Notes: generated from the letters alone by a model not told the origin. A stretch of 64,000 nucleotides of DNA from Clostridium sp. OS1-26 (GCF_030915445.1 NZ_CP133264.1:5799208-5863207), one strand, 5' to 3'; shown: positions 15,243-25,258, counted from the first letter of the stretch. A program made the numbers and translations.

Positions 15243-16433
15243 TTACTTTTCATTTATTAAATCAAATAATTTCCTTGCTACCTGTCTTTTAGACATTTTT
15301 TCTAAAGAAATAATTTTTCCATCACGGTTAAGTATTGTTACCTTATTGTCGTCTGAAGCAAACCCCGTGTCTGAGGCTGTGATATCATTTGCTACAATGT
15401 AATCAAGATTTTTATTTTTTAGCTTTTTTTCAGCATTTTGCAATAAATCATTACTTTCAGCTGCAAATCCTACAAGTACTTGATGCTTCTTTAATTCTCC
15501 TAACTTTTTAAGTATATCACTATCTTTCATTAGGGTCAGCTCAAATTCGTCTGCAGCTTTCTTTATCTTTTTATCAGAATACTGCTTAGGTTTATAATCA
15601 GCGACTGCAGCAGCTTTAACTATGATATCTTGATCATTAAAATTTTCCAATACATTATCAAGCATCTCTGCATTAGTTTTTATATTAATTAATTTAACTC
15701 CAAAAGGAGCTTTAAGAGATGTTGCCCCTGATATTAAAGTTACCTCTGCACCTCTGTCCCTAGCTTCTTCTGCTATAGCATATCCCATTTTTCCTGAAGA
15801 TCTATTGGTTATGTATCTGACAGGATCAATACTTGCTATAGTTGGTCCTGCAGTTACTAATACTTTCTTGCCTACTAAATCCTTTTTATCGTAAAGCATG
15901 CTATCAATACATTCTGCTATTACCTCAGTATCAGCTAGCTTACCTTCACCTTCATCTCCACAAGCTAATCTTCCACTAGTAGGTTTAATAAACTTATAAC
16001 CATAGCTTTGAAGTTTGCTTATGTTGTCCTGTACAATAGGGTTGCTATACATATTTGTATTCATTGCAGCAGCAAAAATTACAGGTGCTTTAGTTGCCAT
16101 AATGGTAGTTGATAAAAGATCATCTGCTATGCCATTCGCAACCTTACCTATAATATTTGCTGTAGCAGGAATTACTGCAATCAAGTCAGCTTTCTTTGCA
16201 AGAGATATGTGCTGAATTTCCCATGCTCTTGGCTCGCAAAACATATCATAGTTTACGATGTTTTGACTTAAAGTCTGAAAACTTAATGGATTTACAAACT
16301 TTGCAGCTGAATTGGTCATTATTACATGTATTTCGTAATTTTTCTTTTTTAATTTACTTATTACATCTAATGCCTTATATACAGCAATGCCACCTGTTAC
16401 CCCTATAACTACTGTTTTTTTATCTTGAGCCAT
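15243..16433 (-). CDS. coaBC: Bifunctional phosphopantothenoylcysteine decarboxylase / phosphopantothenate-cysteine ligase
   Basis: The 396-residue fusion has an N-terminal CoaC flavoprotein (VIGVTGGIAVYKA near residue 9, AAMNTNMYSNP substrate motif, CGDEGEG flavin loop) and a C-terminal CoaB ligase (VLVTAGPT, RYITNRSSGKMGYA, VGFAAES). It performs two consecutive steps of coenzyme A synthesis. Its first base overlaps the rpoZ stop. The gmk-rpoZ-coaBC-priA order is the canonical Firmicute arrangement. Confidence 0.97.
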   Translation of the reverse strand: MAQDKKTVVIGVTGGIAVYKALDVISKLKKKNYEIHVIMTNSAAKFVNPLSFQTLSQNIVNYDMFCEPRAWEIQHISLAKKADLIAVIPATANIIGKVANGIADDLLSTTIMATKAPVIFAAAMNTNMYSNPIVQDNISKLQSYGYKFIKPTSGRLACGDEGEGKLADTEVIAECIDSMLYDKKDLVGKKVLVTAGPTIASIDPVRYITNRSSGKMGYAIAEEARDRGAEVTLISGATSLKAPFGVKLINIKTNAEMLDNVLENFNDQDIIVKAAAVADYKPKQYSDKKIKKAADEFELTLMKDSDILKKLGELKKHQVLVGFAAESNDLLQNAEKKLKNKNLDYIVANDITASDTGFASDDNKVTILNRDGKIISLEKMSKRQVARKLFDLINEK

Positions 16434-16651
16434 TATTTTATGCCTTCTCTAATAGTCTCGTATGTTATTGCTTCTTGGTTTATTTCATTAATTGATATAG
16501 TAACAGGTTTTGTTGAATTAGTTCTTACTAAAGGTTCCTCACCTTGAATTAACTGTCTTGCTCTTTTAGCTGTCATAGTAACTAATGTATATCTATTGTC
16601 AACTTTTTTTAGTAAATCTACTATTGATGGATTAATCATAGAGTTGTTCAT
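16433..16651 (-). CDS. rpoZ: RNA polymerase omega subunit
   Basis: The 72-residue protein has the omega signature SIVDLLKKVDNRYTLV and TMTAKRARQL. It helps fold and assemble the beta' subunit of RNA polymerase. The ATG at 16651 is supported by AAAGGAGGG 8 bases upstream and lies inside the gmk 3' end (20-base overlap). It is co-transcribed with gmk and coaBC. Confidence 0.96.
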   Translation of the reverse strand: MNNSMINPSIVDLLKKVDNRYTLVTMTAKRARQLIQGEEPLVRTNSTKPVTISINEINQEAITYETIREGIK

Positions 16652-17255
16652 GAATAATTCCCTCCTTTGAATCTAATATTTTGTCTTTAACTCTATCAAC
16701 TCTGCATCTTTCAGCAACAATTATGCTATGTATTTTTTTTACTGCCTCTTCAACAGTATCGTTAACAACGGCATAATTGTATTTAGAAACGTAATTTATT
16801 TCTTTATATGCAGATTTAAATCTAGTCATAAGAGATTCAGGTGTTTCAGATCCCCTATTTATTATTCTGTTCTTAAGTTCTTCCATTGAAGGCGGAAGTA
16901 TAAATATAAATACCCCTTCCGGATAGTTTTCTTTTACTTTTAAAGCTCCTTGAATATCTATTTCTAATATTACGTCTCTACCATTTTCAATGGCTTCTAA
17001 AGCATTTGACTTTGGTGTTCCATAATAATTACCATAAACCTCAGCATATTCTAAAAAATCATCAAAATCTATTCTTTTCTTAAATTCCTCTTTAGTCAAA
17101 AAGTAATAATTGGCACCATCTACTTCTCCCGTTCTAGGCTGTCTTGTAGTAGCTGAAACTGAAATCCAAAAATCATTTTCTTTCAGTAAAGCCTTACAAA
17201 TGGTGCCCTTACCAGCGCCAGAAGGGCCGGATATTACAATTAAAAGTCCTTTCAT
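16632..17255 (-). CDS. gmk: Guanylate kinase
   Basis: The 207-residue protein has the P-loop ISGPSGAGKGT (8-18), the GMP-binding region TTRQPRTGEVDGANYYF and the lid and dimer segments of the family. It phosphorylates GMP/dGMP to the diphosphates. It shares one base with remA upstream and overlaps rpoZ downstream. Confidence 0.97.
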   Translation of the reverse strand: MKGLLIVISGPSGAGKGTICKALLKENDFWISVSATTRQPRTGEVDGANYYFLTKEEFKKRIDFDDFLEYAEVYGNYYGTPKSNALEAIENGRDVILEIDIQGALKVKENYPEGVFIFILPPSMEELKNRIINRGSETPESLMTRFKSAYKEINYVSKYNYAVVNDTVEEAVKKIHSIIVAERCRVDRVKDKILDSKEGIIHEQLYD

Positions 17256-17527
17256 TATTCATCAACCTCATTAGCTTCTTCTTCTTCTTTAGAGGATAAT
17301 CTGTGTGCCACTGTTTCTGGCTGTACTGCTGAAAGTATAACATGATCACTATCTGTAATTATTACAGCTCTTGTTCTTCTTCCATAAGTAGCATCTATAA
17401 GCATTCCTCTATCTCTAGCTTCTTGAATTATTCTTTTAATTGGAGCAGATTCTGGACTAACTATAGCAACTAGTCTATTTGCTGACACAATATTCCCAAA
17501 GCCTATGTTTATTAATTTTATACTCAT
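17255..17527 (-). CDS. remA: RemA family DNA-binding regulator (DUF370)
   Basis: The 90-residue protein carries the conserved core INIGFGNIVSANRLVAIVSP, EARDRGMLIDATYGRRTRAV and DSDHVILS. In Bacillus RemA is a ring-forming DNA-binding activator of biofilm matrix and osmoprotection genes. Its role in clostridia is not established. An acidic C-terminal tail follows. It sits in the conserved yicC-remA-gmk order with 17 bases to yicC. Confidence 0.95.
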   Translation of the reverse strand: MSIKLINIGFGNIVSANRLVAIVSPESAPIKRIIQEARDRGMLIDATYGRRTRAVIITDSDHVILSAVQPETVAHRLSSKEEEEANEVDE

Positions 17528-17544
17528 ACATTTCCTCCTAATTG

Positions 17545-18423
17545 TTATTCAATGTTTTGAATTTGTTCTCTAATTTTTTCTATCTCATTTTTTATATTTA
17601 AAACAGAGTTAGTTATTTCTAAATCATTTGCCTTTGAACCAATAGTGTTGGTTTCTCTGTTCATTTCTTGTAATATAAAATCAAGTTTTCTTCCTATAGG
17701 TTCATCTAAATTAAAAGTCTCTCTTAGTTGTACTAAATGACTATTTAGTCTAACAATTTCTTCATCAATACATGCCTTATCACCAAATATAGCAACTTCC
17801 ATAGCTATTCTGTTTTCATCCACTTGATAATCTTGAAGCAATTCCTTTAGTCTCCCATTAAGTTTTTCCTTATATTCAGATACTACAAAGGGAGACCTTT
17901 TCTCTATTTTATCCAAAGATTGTTTAATATAGTCACACTTTGATAGTATATCTTTTTTAAGTTTCAACCCTTCTTTTTCTCTCATTTCTACTAATAAACC
18001 TATAGCTTCTTTAAGAGGATTAGAAAGAGTTTCCCATATACTTTCCATATCTTCTTCTTCCTGCTTTAATATTACTACATCTGGGAATTTAGCAATAAGA
18101 GATATAGATAGTCCTTCCTTTATATCATACTTATCTTTTATTTTTTTTAAGCACTCAACATAACTGTCAGCTAAATTTTCATCAAGAACTGCTTTTACAC
18201 CAATCTTTTCCTGTTTGTTTTGAGTAATAAAAACATCAACTTTTCCTCTGCTTATTTTCTCTAAAACTGTTTTTCTAATTTTATCTTCAAAGGATAGAAA
18301 GCTTTTAGGCATTTTTATATTTAAATCACAATATCTATGATTTACGCTTTTTATTTCTACTATAAAGCTTCGCCCATCTTGTTCCACACTTCCCCTTCCA
18401 AAGCCGGTCATACTTTTTATCAT
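17545..18423 (-). CDS. YicC family endoribonuclease-like protein
   Basis: The 292-residue protein has the two YicC/YloC ends: MIKSMTGFGRG at the N-terminus and LDFILQEMNRETNTIGSKA near the C-terminus, with a coiled-coil-rich middle. E. coli YicC and B. subtilis YloC have RNase activity linked to small-RNA turnover. It begins the yicC-remA-gmk-rpoZ-coaBC run, and the 187 bases upstream hold no other gene. Confidence 0.92.
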   Translation of the reverse strand: MIKSMTGFGRGSVEQDGRSFIVEIKSVNHRYCDLNIKMPKSFLSFEDKIRKTVLEKISRGKVDVFITQNKQEKIGVKAVLDENLADSYVECLKKIKDKYDIKEGLSISLIAKFPDVVILKQEEEDMESIWETLSNPLKEAIGLLVEMREKEGLKLKKDILSKCDYIKQSLDKIEKRSPFVVSEYKEKLNGRLKELLQDYQVDENRIAMEVAIFGDKACIDEEIVRLNSHLVQLRETFNLDEPIGRKLDFILQEMNRETNTIGSKANDLEITNSVLNIKNEIEKIREQIQNIE

Positions 18424-18610
18424 TATATTTCATCCTTCCGTCTTTCCTTGCTAATTCATACTAATTATACATAAATATTTATAATAATTGCAAGACAAAT
18501 TTACATTTCATCAAATTTCATATATATTATTATCAAATTTAGCAAAGTATGTAGTTTAACTCCCCTATTTATTAAAAAAGATTATATCACAAAATGTTTA
18601 CCATATATAC

Positions 18611-19600
18611 TTATATATTATACAATCCCTTTTCAAAAATTTCTTTAATCTCTTTCTTATTGCTTGTCATTCCTAAAGCAAGCATTAACTTAATTCTAGC
18701 CTTTTGGCCTGGAAGATTATCTCCAAATATTACTCCAAGATTTCTTAATTCTTTTCCTCCACCAGTATATCCATAAGTGTCTAAAACTCTTCCTTCAAAA
18801 CATCTTGAAACTAATACCACCATTATTCCTTTATTCAAAGCCCTTTTAATTCCATCTACCATCTTAGGTGGTATATTACCTCTTCCCATTCCTTCAATTA
18901 CAATACCTTTATCTTCCTGATCAATGCAAAAATCTATAAATCTTGAGTCCATTCCTGAAACACACTTTATAAGACTGACATTAGTTTCAGCTATATCAGT
19001 ATCTATGTGATGTCTTGTTAAATTATCTCTATAAAAAATAACCTGATTGTTATCCACTATTCCTAAAGGTCCAAAACCTGGGCTTTTAAAAGCGCTCAAA
19101 CTCATAGAATTAGCCTTTGTTACCTCTGAGGCTGAATTCAGCTCTCCATTCATACATACTAAGACTCCTTTTCCTCGAGCTTCTTCTGAAATCGCAGTAC
19201 ATATTGATGCTGATAGATTTGCTGGACCATCATATCCAAGCTCTGAACTACTTCTCATAGCACCTGTAACTACAACTGGTTTATCATTTTGTATTGTTAA
19301 ATCTAGAAGATACGCAGTTTCCTCTAATGAATCTGTACCATGGGTTACTACTACACCATCTATATCTTCTCTATCTAATAAATCCTTTACATATTTTGAT
19401 AATTTCATCATATCATTAGGAGTTACAAATGGACTTGGTACATTAGAAAAATTATATGACTCTATATATGCATATTTTTCAATACCTGTTACCATAGCAA
19501 CTATCTCTTCCCCACTAAGGCTTGGTACTGCTGCTTGAACTCTCGGATCTACCTTCATTGATATCGTCCCACCATTAAAAACTATAGCAACTCTTTTCAT
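18611..19600 (-). CDS. L-asparaginase
   Basis: The 329-residue protein carries both catalytic threonine motifs: NGGTIS with T12, and VVTHGTDSLEETAY with T86 and D90. The lysine-equivalent region AMRSSSELGYDGPAN also fits. No signal peptide is present, so the enzyme is cytoplasmic. It converts asparagine to aspartate and ammonia. It is a solitary gene between yicC and spoIVA with its own upstream region. The exact subtype (ansA or ansB) cannot be decided from motifs. Confidence 0.93.
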   Translation of the reverse strand: MKRVAIVFNGGTISMKVDPRVQAAVPSLSGEEIVAMVTGIEKYAYIESYNFSNVPSPFVTPNDMMKLSKYVKDLLDREDIDGVVVTHGTDSLEETAYLLDLTIQNDKPVVVTGAMRSSSELGYDGPANLSASICTAISEEARGKGVLVCMNGELNSASEVTKANSMSLSAFKSPGFGPLGIVDNNQVIFYRDNLTRHHIDTDIAETNVSLIKCVSGMDSRFIDFCIDQEDKGIVIEGMGRGNIPPKMVDGIKRALNKGIMVVLVSRCFEGRVLDTYGYTGGGKELRNLGVIFGDNLPGQKARIKLMLALGMTSNKKEIKEIFEKGLYNI

Positions 19601-19630
19601 GAAAAATTCCTCCTTTTAGTCGGAACACTG

Positions 19631-19693
19631 AGTAGTTTAATCTACTCGCTTCCGCTCGCAAACTACTCGTTAAAGTCCATTTAGGACTTTAAC
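19631..19693. repeat. Double-hairpin intergenic repeat
   Basis: AGTAGTTT (19631-19638) pairs with AAACTACT (19660-19667). Immediately after, GTTAAAGTCC (19669-19678) pairs with GGACTTTAAC (19684-19693). The second hairpin resembles the small hairpin at 1894-1918 in the composite repeat, which suggests a shared module. The rest of the 387-base gap between the asparaginase and spoIVA is AT-rich with no gene. Confidence 0.6.
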
Positions 19694-19936
19694 CTCCTTA
19701 AAATCTCTTACCTTTCTATTATAATCTAATGGTGATCATTTTTCATGATTTTTATTATAATTTATCAATTTTGTTTAGATTTACTCGATTAATTGATATA
19801 ATATTAATTCTGCAATATTAATTTTCTTATAAATAGAAAATACATAAAAATTTTTTAATAAAATGGATATTATATAGTATGCATTTTGGTCATATTGTTA
19901 CCTTATATAGGGTTTCAAACATAATGAACTAACATC

Positions 19937-19974
19937 TATAAAGCCTATGAACTTTAAAGTTCACAGGCTTTATA
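19937..19974 (-). terminator. Terminator of spoIVA
   Basis: A near-perfect 38-base palindrome with arms TATAAAGCCTATGAACTTT and its complement (one mismatch) starts 14 bases past the spoIVA stop. Confidence 0.75.
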
Positions 19975-19987
19975 GATTATATCTAAA

Positions 19988-21466
19988 TTATAATATAATA
20001 CAGATTAATCCTCCATTACCTTCGTTGATTATCTTTTGAAGAGTTCTCTGTATTTTTACCTGTACATCCTCAGGCATCTTGTATAACTTATTTTGCAACC
20101 CTTCTTTAACAAGTATTTCCAAAGACTTACCAAACATGTTACTCTGCCATATCTTAGAAGGGTCGTTTTCAAACTGTTCTAATAGAGACTTAACCATCTC
20201 TTCACTTTCTCTTTCCGTTCCCATTATAGGTGAAACTTCTGTCTCTATATCTGCCCTTATAAAATGAAGAGAAGGAGCACTAGCTTTTAATTTTATACCT
20301 GTTCTATTTCCTTGCTTCACTATTTCAGGCTCTTCTAGCTTCATTTCAGTAAGCTGAGGTGCTACTAAACCGTATCCAGTTTCTCTTACATCCCTTAAAG
20401 CTTCTGCTACTTTATCGTATTCAACCTTTGCCCTATGCATTTGTTTAACTGCCTCAAGTAAATCGCTTTCTCCACCTAGTTCACTTCCACAAACTTCACT
20501 TAATATTCTATAGAACATATCTTCTTTTGGTCTTAAATTTATCCTTGCAGTCCCTTCTCCCATATTAATTTCCTTAATATTAGATATTCCTAAAAATTCA
20601 ACATCAGCAAATCCTTCTAATGATTTACCTATATCTCTAACTTTAAATATGTTTTTACACATATCTTTTACTAAATCTATAAAGTCTATCTTTAGCCAGT
20701 GTGCCGCTTCTAATTTTTCTATCCACTCAGGCATATCAATATTTATTTCTTTTATAGGGAATTCTTTAAGTACTCTTTGGAACACATTAGTTATATCATC
20801 CTCTTTCATATTAAGTACGTCCATCGTTTGAACAGGAACATCATATTTTTCCTCAAGTTCTCTTTTTAGGTCCATAGTTTCTGGATTATGAGGCTGTCCA
20901 GAGTTTAACACTATTATAAAAGGCTTATTTATTGCTTTTAACTCATTTACAACTCTTTCTTCGGCCTCCACGTATTCATCTCTACCTATGTCAGTAATTG
21001 AACCATCTGTAGTTACTACTAAACCTATTGTTGAATGTTCATTTATAACCTTCTTTGTCCCAATTTCTGCCGCTTCTTCAAAAGGTATTTCATAGTCATA
21101 CCAAGGTGTAGTTACCATTTTAGCATTTTCACCTTCCATATAACCTAATGCATCTTTAACAATGTAACCTACACAATCTACCATTCTTACCTTAAACTTA
21201 GTATTCTCATTCAGACTTATTTCTATAGCTTCATTAGGTACAAATTTAGGCTCTGTTGTATGAATAGTTTTCCCTGATGCACTTTGTGGTAGCTCATCTT
21301 TTGCTCTTTGTTTCTTATAGTTATTTTCAATATTAGGTATTACCATTAACTCCATAAATCTCTTTATAAAGGTAGATTTACCTGTCCTTACAGGACCTAC
21401 CACGCCAACATAAATGTCACCTTGAGTTCTTTCTGCAATATCTTTGTATATATCAAAGTTCTCCAA
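19988..21466 (-). CDS. spoIVA: Stage IV sporulation protein A (spore coat assembly ATPase)
   Basis: The 492-residue protein is a TRAFAC-class ATPase with Walker A GPVRTGKST (24-32), VDCVGYIV (G3-like region) and a long C-terminal region (from about 340) that includes the polymerisation and SpoVM-binding parts. It polymerises on the mother-cell face of the forespore membrane as the coat foundation, anchored by SpoVM, whose gene is at 3074. The length equals the Bacillus protein. It ends with LICIIL at the extreme C-terminus. Mother-cell SigE control is expected; no promoter was confirmed. Confidence 0.97.
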   Translation of the reverse strand: MENFDIYKDIAERTQGDIYVGVVGPVRTGKSTFIKRFMELMVIPNIENNYKKQRAKDELPQSASGKTIHTTEPKFVPNEAIEISLNENTKFKVRMVDCVGYIVKDALGYMEGENAKMVTTPWYDYEIPFEEAAEIGTKKVINEHSTIGLVVTTDGSITDIGRDEYVEAEERVVNELKAINKPFIIVLNSGQPHNPETMDLKRELEEKYDVPVQTMDVLNMKEDDITNVFQRVLKEFPIKEINIDMPEWIEKLEAAHWLKIDFIDLVKDMCKNIFKVRDIGKSLEGFADVEFLGISNIKEINMGEGTARINLRPKEDMFYRILSEVCGSELGGESDLLEAVKQMHRAKVEYDKVAEALRDVRETGYGLVAPQLTEMKLEEPEIVKQGNRTGIKLKASAPSLHFIRADIETEVSPIMGTERESEEMVKSLLEQFENDPSKIWQSNMFGKSLEILVKEGLQNKLYKMPEDVQVKIQRTLQKIINEGNGGLICIIL

Positions 21467-21551
21467 AATATTCCCCCCAGTAATCTAATATTAACAGTAT
21501 ATATATATTTGATATTGACAGACAATATTACTAAAATGAAATAAAAAATTA

Positions 21552-21598
21552 AAAGAACCTTTGCTAGCACTCTTAGAGTGGCTAATCAAAGATTCTTT
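21552..21598 (-). terminator. Terminator of gpsA
   Basis: AAAGAACCTTTG (21552-21563) and CAAAGATTCTTT (21587-21598) form a stem around an inner TAGC-ACTC/GAGT-GGCTA hairpin, with A/T-rich flanks just after gpsA. Confidence 0.7.
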
Positions 21599-21602
21599 AT
21601 CA

Positions 21603-22601
21603 TTAGTATACTTCATATTTTTTATCTCTTGTCATAAGCTCATGTACTTCATATTTGGGGTCCTTACCTTCAAATAATACTTTATACAAAGCATCAGTAA
21701 TAGGCATTGAAACTTTCAGCTTTTCTTTTAACTCATAAAAAGCTTTACAAGCTTTTATACCTTCTACCACCATTCCAATTTCTTCTGTAGCCTCCATAGC
21801 GGTGGCCCCTCTACCAATTAATATTCCTGCTCTCCTATTTCTACTATGCATACTAGTGCAAGTAACAATTAAGTCTCCCATACCAGTAAGTCCGGCAAAG
21901 GTCTCTTTCTTGCCACCGAGTTTTGTCCCTATTCTTATTATTTCACTCATTCCTCTTGTCATAAGAGCAGCCTTCGTGTTGTCTCCATATCCAATACCAT
22001 CTGATACTCCAGCAGCAAGAGCAATAATATTTTTAACTGCCCCTCCTATTTCTACTCCTGTTATGTCTTCGTTAGCATAAATTCTGAATTTATTTGTCAT
22101 AAATAAATCCTGAACTTTTTCCGCATATTCCATATTCTCTGAAGTTACTACAACAGTAGTTGGTATATCCTGCGCAACTTCTTCTGCATGACTTGGACCT
22201 GACAGTATAACTATAGGGTTTTTAGGCAATTCTTCCTTAATAACTTGCGAAAGTCTTTCTTCACTTTCTTCTTCTATTCCTTTGGCTATGTTTACTATTA
22301 CCTGATTGTTTGTTATAAAATTCTTAGCCTGTCTGCACACCTGCCTTATGGCATGTGATGGAACAGACAGCACAATGTAATCGCTGTCTGCAATGGCATC
22401 ACTCATATTTTCAAGAGCCTCTACTCCAAAAGGAATTACTGTACCGTGTAAATATTTTATATTTTCTCTTTTTACGTTAATATCGTTTATCACTTCTTTT
22501 TTTCTATCCCAAATTTTAACCTGAATTCCTTTCTTAGCGAGCATCACAGCCAATGCCGTTCCAAAGCTCCCCCCGCCTAAAAAAGTAACTCCTGAACCCA
22601 T
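21603..22601 (-). CDS. gpsA: NAD(P)H-dependent glycerol-3-phosphate dehydrogenase
   Basis: The 332-residue protein has a Rossmann nucleotide motif FLGGGSFGTALA (7-18), the ILSGPSHAEEVA substrate region, the catalytic lysine region IGGAVKNIIALAAG and GMGDLIVTC. It reduces dihydroxyacetone phosphate to glycerol 3-phosphate for phospholipid synthesis. It starts 2 bases after der. The der-gpsA-spoIVA order is conserved in spore-formers. Confidence 0.97.
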   Translation of the reverse strand: MGSGVTFLGGGSFGTALAVMLAKKGIQVKIWDRKKEVINDINVKRENIKYLHGTVIPFGVEALENMSDAIADSDYIVLSVPSHAIRQVCRQAKNFITNNQVIVNIAKGIEEESEERLSQVIKEELPKNPIVILSGPSHAEEVAQDIPTTVVVTSENMEYAEKVQDLFMTNKFRIYANEDITGVEIGGAVKNIIALAAGVSDGIGYGDNTKAALMTRGMSEIIRIGTKLGGKKETFAGLTGMGDLIVTCTSMHSRNRRAGILIGRGATAMEATEEIGMVVEGIKACKAFYELKEKLKVSMPITDALYKVLFEGKDPKYEVHELMTRDKKYEVY

Positions 22602-22603
22602 AA

Positions 22604-23920
22604 CTATTCCTTCCTTTCTCTAAACTCCAACTTTATACCTGTTCCTGTAAACTCAAAATTTTGTCTTAATTGATTTTCTAAATATCTTTCATAAGAAAAA
22701 TGAATACAAGATTGATCATTTACAAAGAACACAAAAGTAGGTGGTTTTACGCCAGTCTGAGTCAAATAATAAATTTTAAGTCTTTTAGTTCCCATAATCG
22801 GTGGTTCTTTCATCATTACCGCTTTGCTTATTACATCATTTAACACACCTGTTTTTATTCTTTTTGTGTAGCTTTCATAACATTCTTTAACAGTTTCAAG
22901 CACCTTATGTACTCTCTGACCTGTAAGTGCAGATATAAATAAATATGTTGCATAAGGCATAAAAGATAGATTTGTTTTAATCATATTTTTAAATTCGTTC
23001 ATTGTATTAGTATCTTTTTCTACAAGATCCCATTTGTTCACAATTACCATTATAGCCTTACTCATCTCATGTGCATATCCGATAATTTTCTCATCCTGCT
23101 CAGTTATGCCTTGTGTAGCATCAAGCATTAAAATACATACATCTGCTCTTTCAATAGCTGTATAAGTTCTTATAACACTATATCTTTCTATTTCTTCTTT
23201 AACCTTGCTTTTTCTTCTAAGACCAGCTGTATCTACAAGTATAAACTTTCCTTCTTCTGTTTCTAGGTAACTATCAATAGCATCTCTAGTAGTACCAGGG
23301 ATATCACTTACAATAACTCTTTCTTCTCCTAAAAGTTTATTTATAAGTGAGGATTTCCCAACATTAGGCTTTCCTACAAAAGCTATTCTTACATATTCAT
23401 CTTCTTCCTCTTCTAGTGAAGCCTCATCAAAATTCTCAACTACTCTATCCAACATATCACCAAGCCCTAATCCTTGTGATGCAGATATGGTTATTGGTTC
23501 TCCTATTCCAAGATTATAAAATTCATATGCATTATCTTCTTCTTTTAGACTATCTACTTTATTTACAACAAGAACTATTGGCTTTTTACTTTTTCTCAGC
23601 ATCTGTGCTACTTCTCTATCTGCCGCTGTAAGCCCTTCTTTACCATCTACTATAAAAACTATTACATCTGCAGTTTCTATAGCTATTTGTGCTTGCCTGC
23701 GCATTTGCGATATTATGATATCGCTACTTTCTGGCTCTATACCACCAGTATCGATAATTGTAAAGCTATGTCTAAGCCATTCTGCTTGAGCATATACTCT
23801 ATCCCTTGTTACCCCCGGAGTATCTTCTACTATAGATATTCTATGACCTGCCAATTTATTAAATAATGTAGATTTTCCTACATTAGGCCTTCCTACTATT
23901 GCTACTATTGGTTTTCCCAT
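22604..23920 (-). CDS. der: Ribosome assembly GTPase Der (EngA)
   Basis: The 438-residue protein has two tandem GTPase domains, P-loops GRPNVGKST (10-18) and GKPNVGKSS (about 182-190), each with DTGG/DTAG and NKVD/NKWD motifs. A C-terminal KH-like domain ends in KLEFRERKE. It is an essential factor for 50S subunit assembly. Spacing to the DUF512 gene is 3 bases and to gpsA 2 bases, indicating one transcript. Confidence 0.97.
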   Translation of the reverse strand: MGKPIVAIVGRPNVGKSTLFNKLAGHRISIVEDTPGVTRDRVYAQAEWLRHSFTIIDTGGIEPESSDIIISQMRRQAQIAIETADVIVFIVDGKEGLTAADREVAQMLRKSKKPIVLVVNKVDSLKEEDNAYEFYNLGIGEPITISASQGLGLGDMLDRVVENFDEASLEEEEDEYVRIAFVGKPNVGKSSLINKLLGEERVIVSDIPGTTRDAIDSYLETEEGKFILVDTAGLRRKSKVKEEIERYSVIRTYTAIERADVCILMLDATQGITEQDEKIIGYAHEMSKAIMVIVNKWDLVEKDTNTMNEFKNMIKTNLSFMPYATYLFISALTGQRVHKVLETVKECYESYTKRIKTGVLNDVISKAVMMKEPPIMGTKRLKIYYLTQTGVKPPTFVFFVNDQSCIHFSYERYLENQLRQNFEFTGTGIKLEFRERKE

Positions 23921-23923
23921 TTT

Positions 23924-25258
23924 TTATACCTCCTCATGGTGTTTATTTATTATACTTATTAAATCTTCTCCAGTATAATCACATACTAGTATTTCTCTAT
24001 TTAAAGCTTTTCCTAAACCTTCAACAGTAATGTCATCTAAAAATATTTTTTCTGTATCTGCGGCTAATTCATATCCTTTTCTCAGCATGCAATCTGGAAT
24101 TATAATATGTTTTCCTATCTCTTTATTTTTCAACTGTTCAATTATATCACTACCTGTTATAAGTCCTGCCACAGTTATAGTTTCACCAAAAAAATTATTA
24201 ATTATCTTTATAACATCTATTTTTATCTTAGAATTAGATTTCATTATAATGTCTGCAGCATTTACAATTTCATTGTAGGCAAGTTCTCCTGTTACCATTG
24301 TAAATGATCCTTTTATGTTTTCTTTTAAATCTGAAACAGAATCTTCAATATTGTTTCTAAAAAGTCTTATTACTCCTACACCATCTTCTAGCTGCTTAAA
24401 ACCATTATAAAACTCCTTAGGTGGAATCTCTCTTTGCGCTACAACATAAAACTCATCAGACATTCTTACAAAAGGGCTTTCTATTTCTTTTATATATTTT
24501 TGCTGCAGTTTTGCTACTATATCTAATTGCCTTTCAGCGGTTTCTTTAGTATATAAATCTAACTTATGCAGTCCCTCTCTAAATTTGGTTACACCAACAG
24601 GTACTACAGCTAAATTTTCTACACTCGGATATAATTTATATAAATCTTCAATAGTTTTTTCTAATTCAATTCCGTCATTTATTCCTGGACATAAAACTAT
24701 CTGGCAATTTATTTCTATACCTGCATTGGTCATTCTCTTTAGTCTGTCATATACATTGCCAGCAAATCTATTATTAAGCATCTTAATTCTAAGTTCTGGA
24801 TTAGTAGTGTGAACCGAAACATTTATAGGGCTTATTCTATATTTTATTATCCTATCAATATCATCTTCACTCATATTAGTCAGAGTTACAAAATTTCCTT
24901 GAAGAAATGCAAGTCTTGAATCATCATCTTTAAAATAAAGTGTCTCCCTCATACCTTTAGGCAGCTGGTCAATAAAACAGAAAATACATTTATTATGACA
25001 GCTCTGTGGCTTATCTAATATAGCATCTTTAAATTGTACACCTAAATCTTCATCATATTCTTTTTCTATTTCAAGTTCCCAAATTTCTCCATTTTTCTTC
25101 TGTATTTCAACAGTAACATATTCATCACAAATTAAATATTTATAATCAATAATATCTTTAACTGGCTCACCATTGATACTTATCAAACAGTCTCCAATTT
25201 CTATTTCCATCTCTTCAGCAATACTCTCCGGCTTTATTACTGCAATTTCATTTTTCAT
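23924..25258 (-). CDS. DUF512/PDZ-domain radical SAM protein
   Basis: The 444-residue protein starts with a PDZ-like segment (about 8-35, EMEIEIGDCLISINGEPV). A cysteine cluster CxxxCxxC follows at C87, C91 and C94 (CHNKCIFCFIDQLP), typical of radical SAM enzymes, and then the DUF512 C-terminal region. The family sits beside der in many Firmicutes; its substrate is unknown. It begins the der-gpsA transcript. Confidence 0.9.
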   Translation of the reverse strand: MKNEIAVIKPESIAEEMEIEIGDCLISINGEPVKDIIDYKYLICDEYVTVEIQKKNGEIWELEIEKEYDEDLGVQFKDAILDKPQSCHNKCIFCFIDQLPKGMRETLYFKDDDSRLAFLQGNFVTLTNMSEDDIDRIIKYRISPINVSVHTTNPELRIKMLNNRFAGNVYDRLKRMTNAGIEINCQIVLCPGINDGIELEKTIEDLYKLYPSVENLAVVPVGVTKFREGLHKLDLYTKETAERQLDIVAKLQQKYIKEIESPFVRMSDEFYVVAQREIPPKEFYNGFKQLEDGVGVIRLFRNNIEDSVSDLKENIKGSFTMVTGELAYNEIVNAADIIMKSNSKIKIDVIKIINNFFGETITVAGLITGSDIIEQLKNKEIGKHIIIPDCMLRKGYELAADTEKIFLDDITVEGLGKALNREILVCDYTGEDLISIINKHHEEV

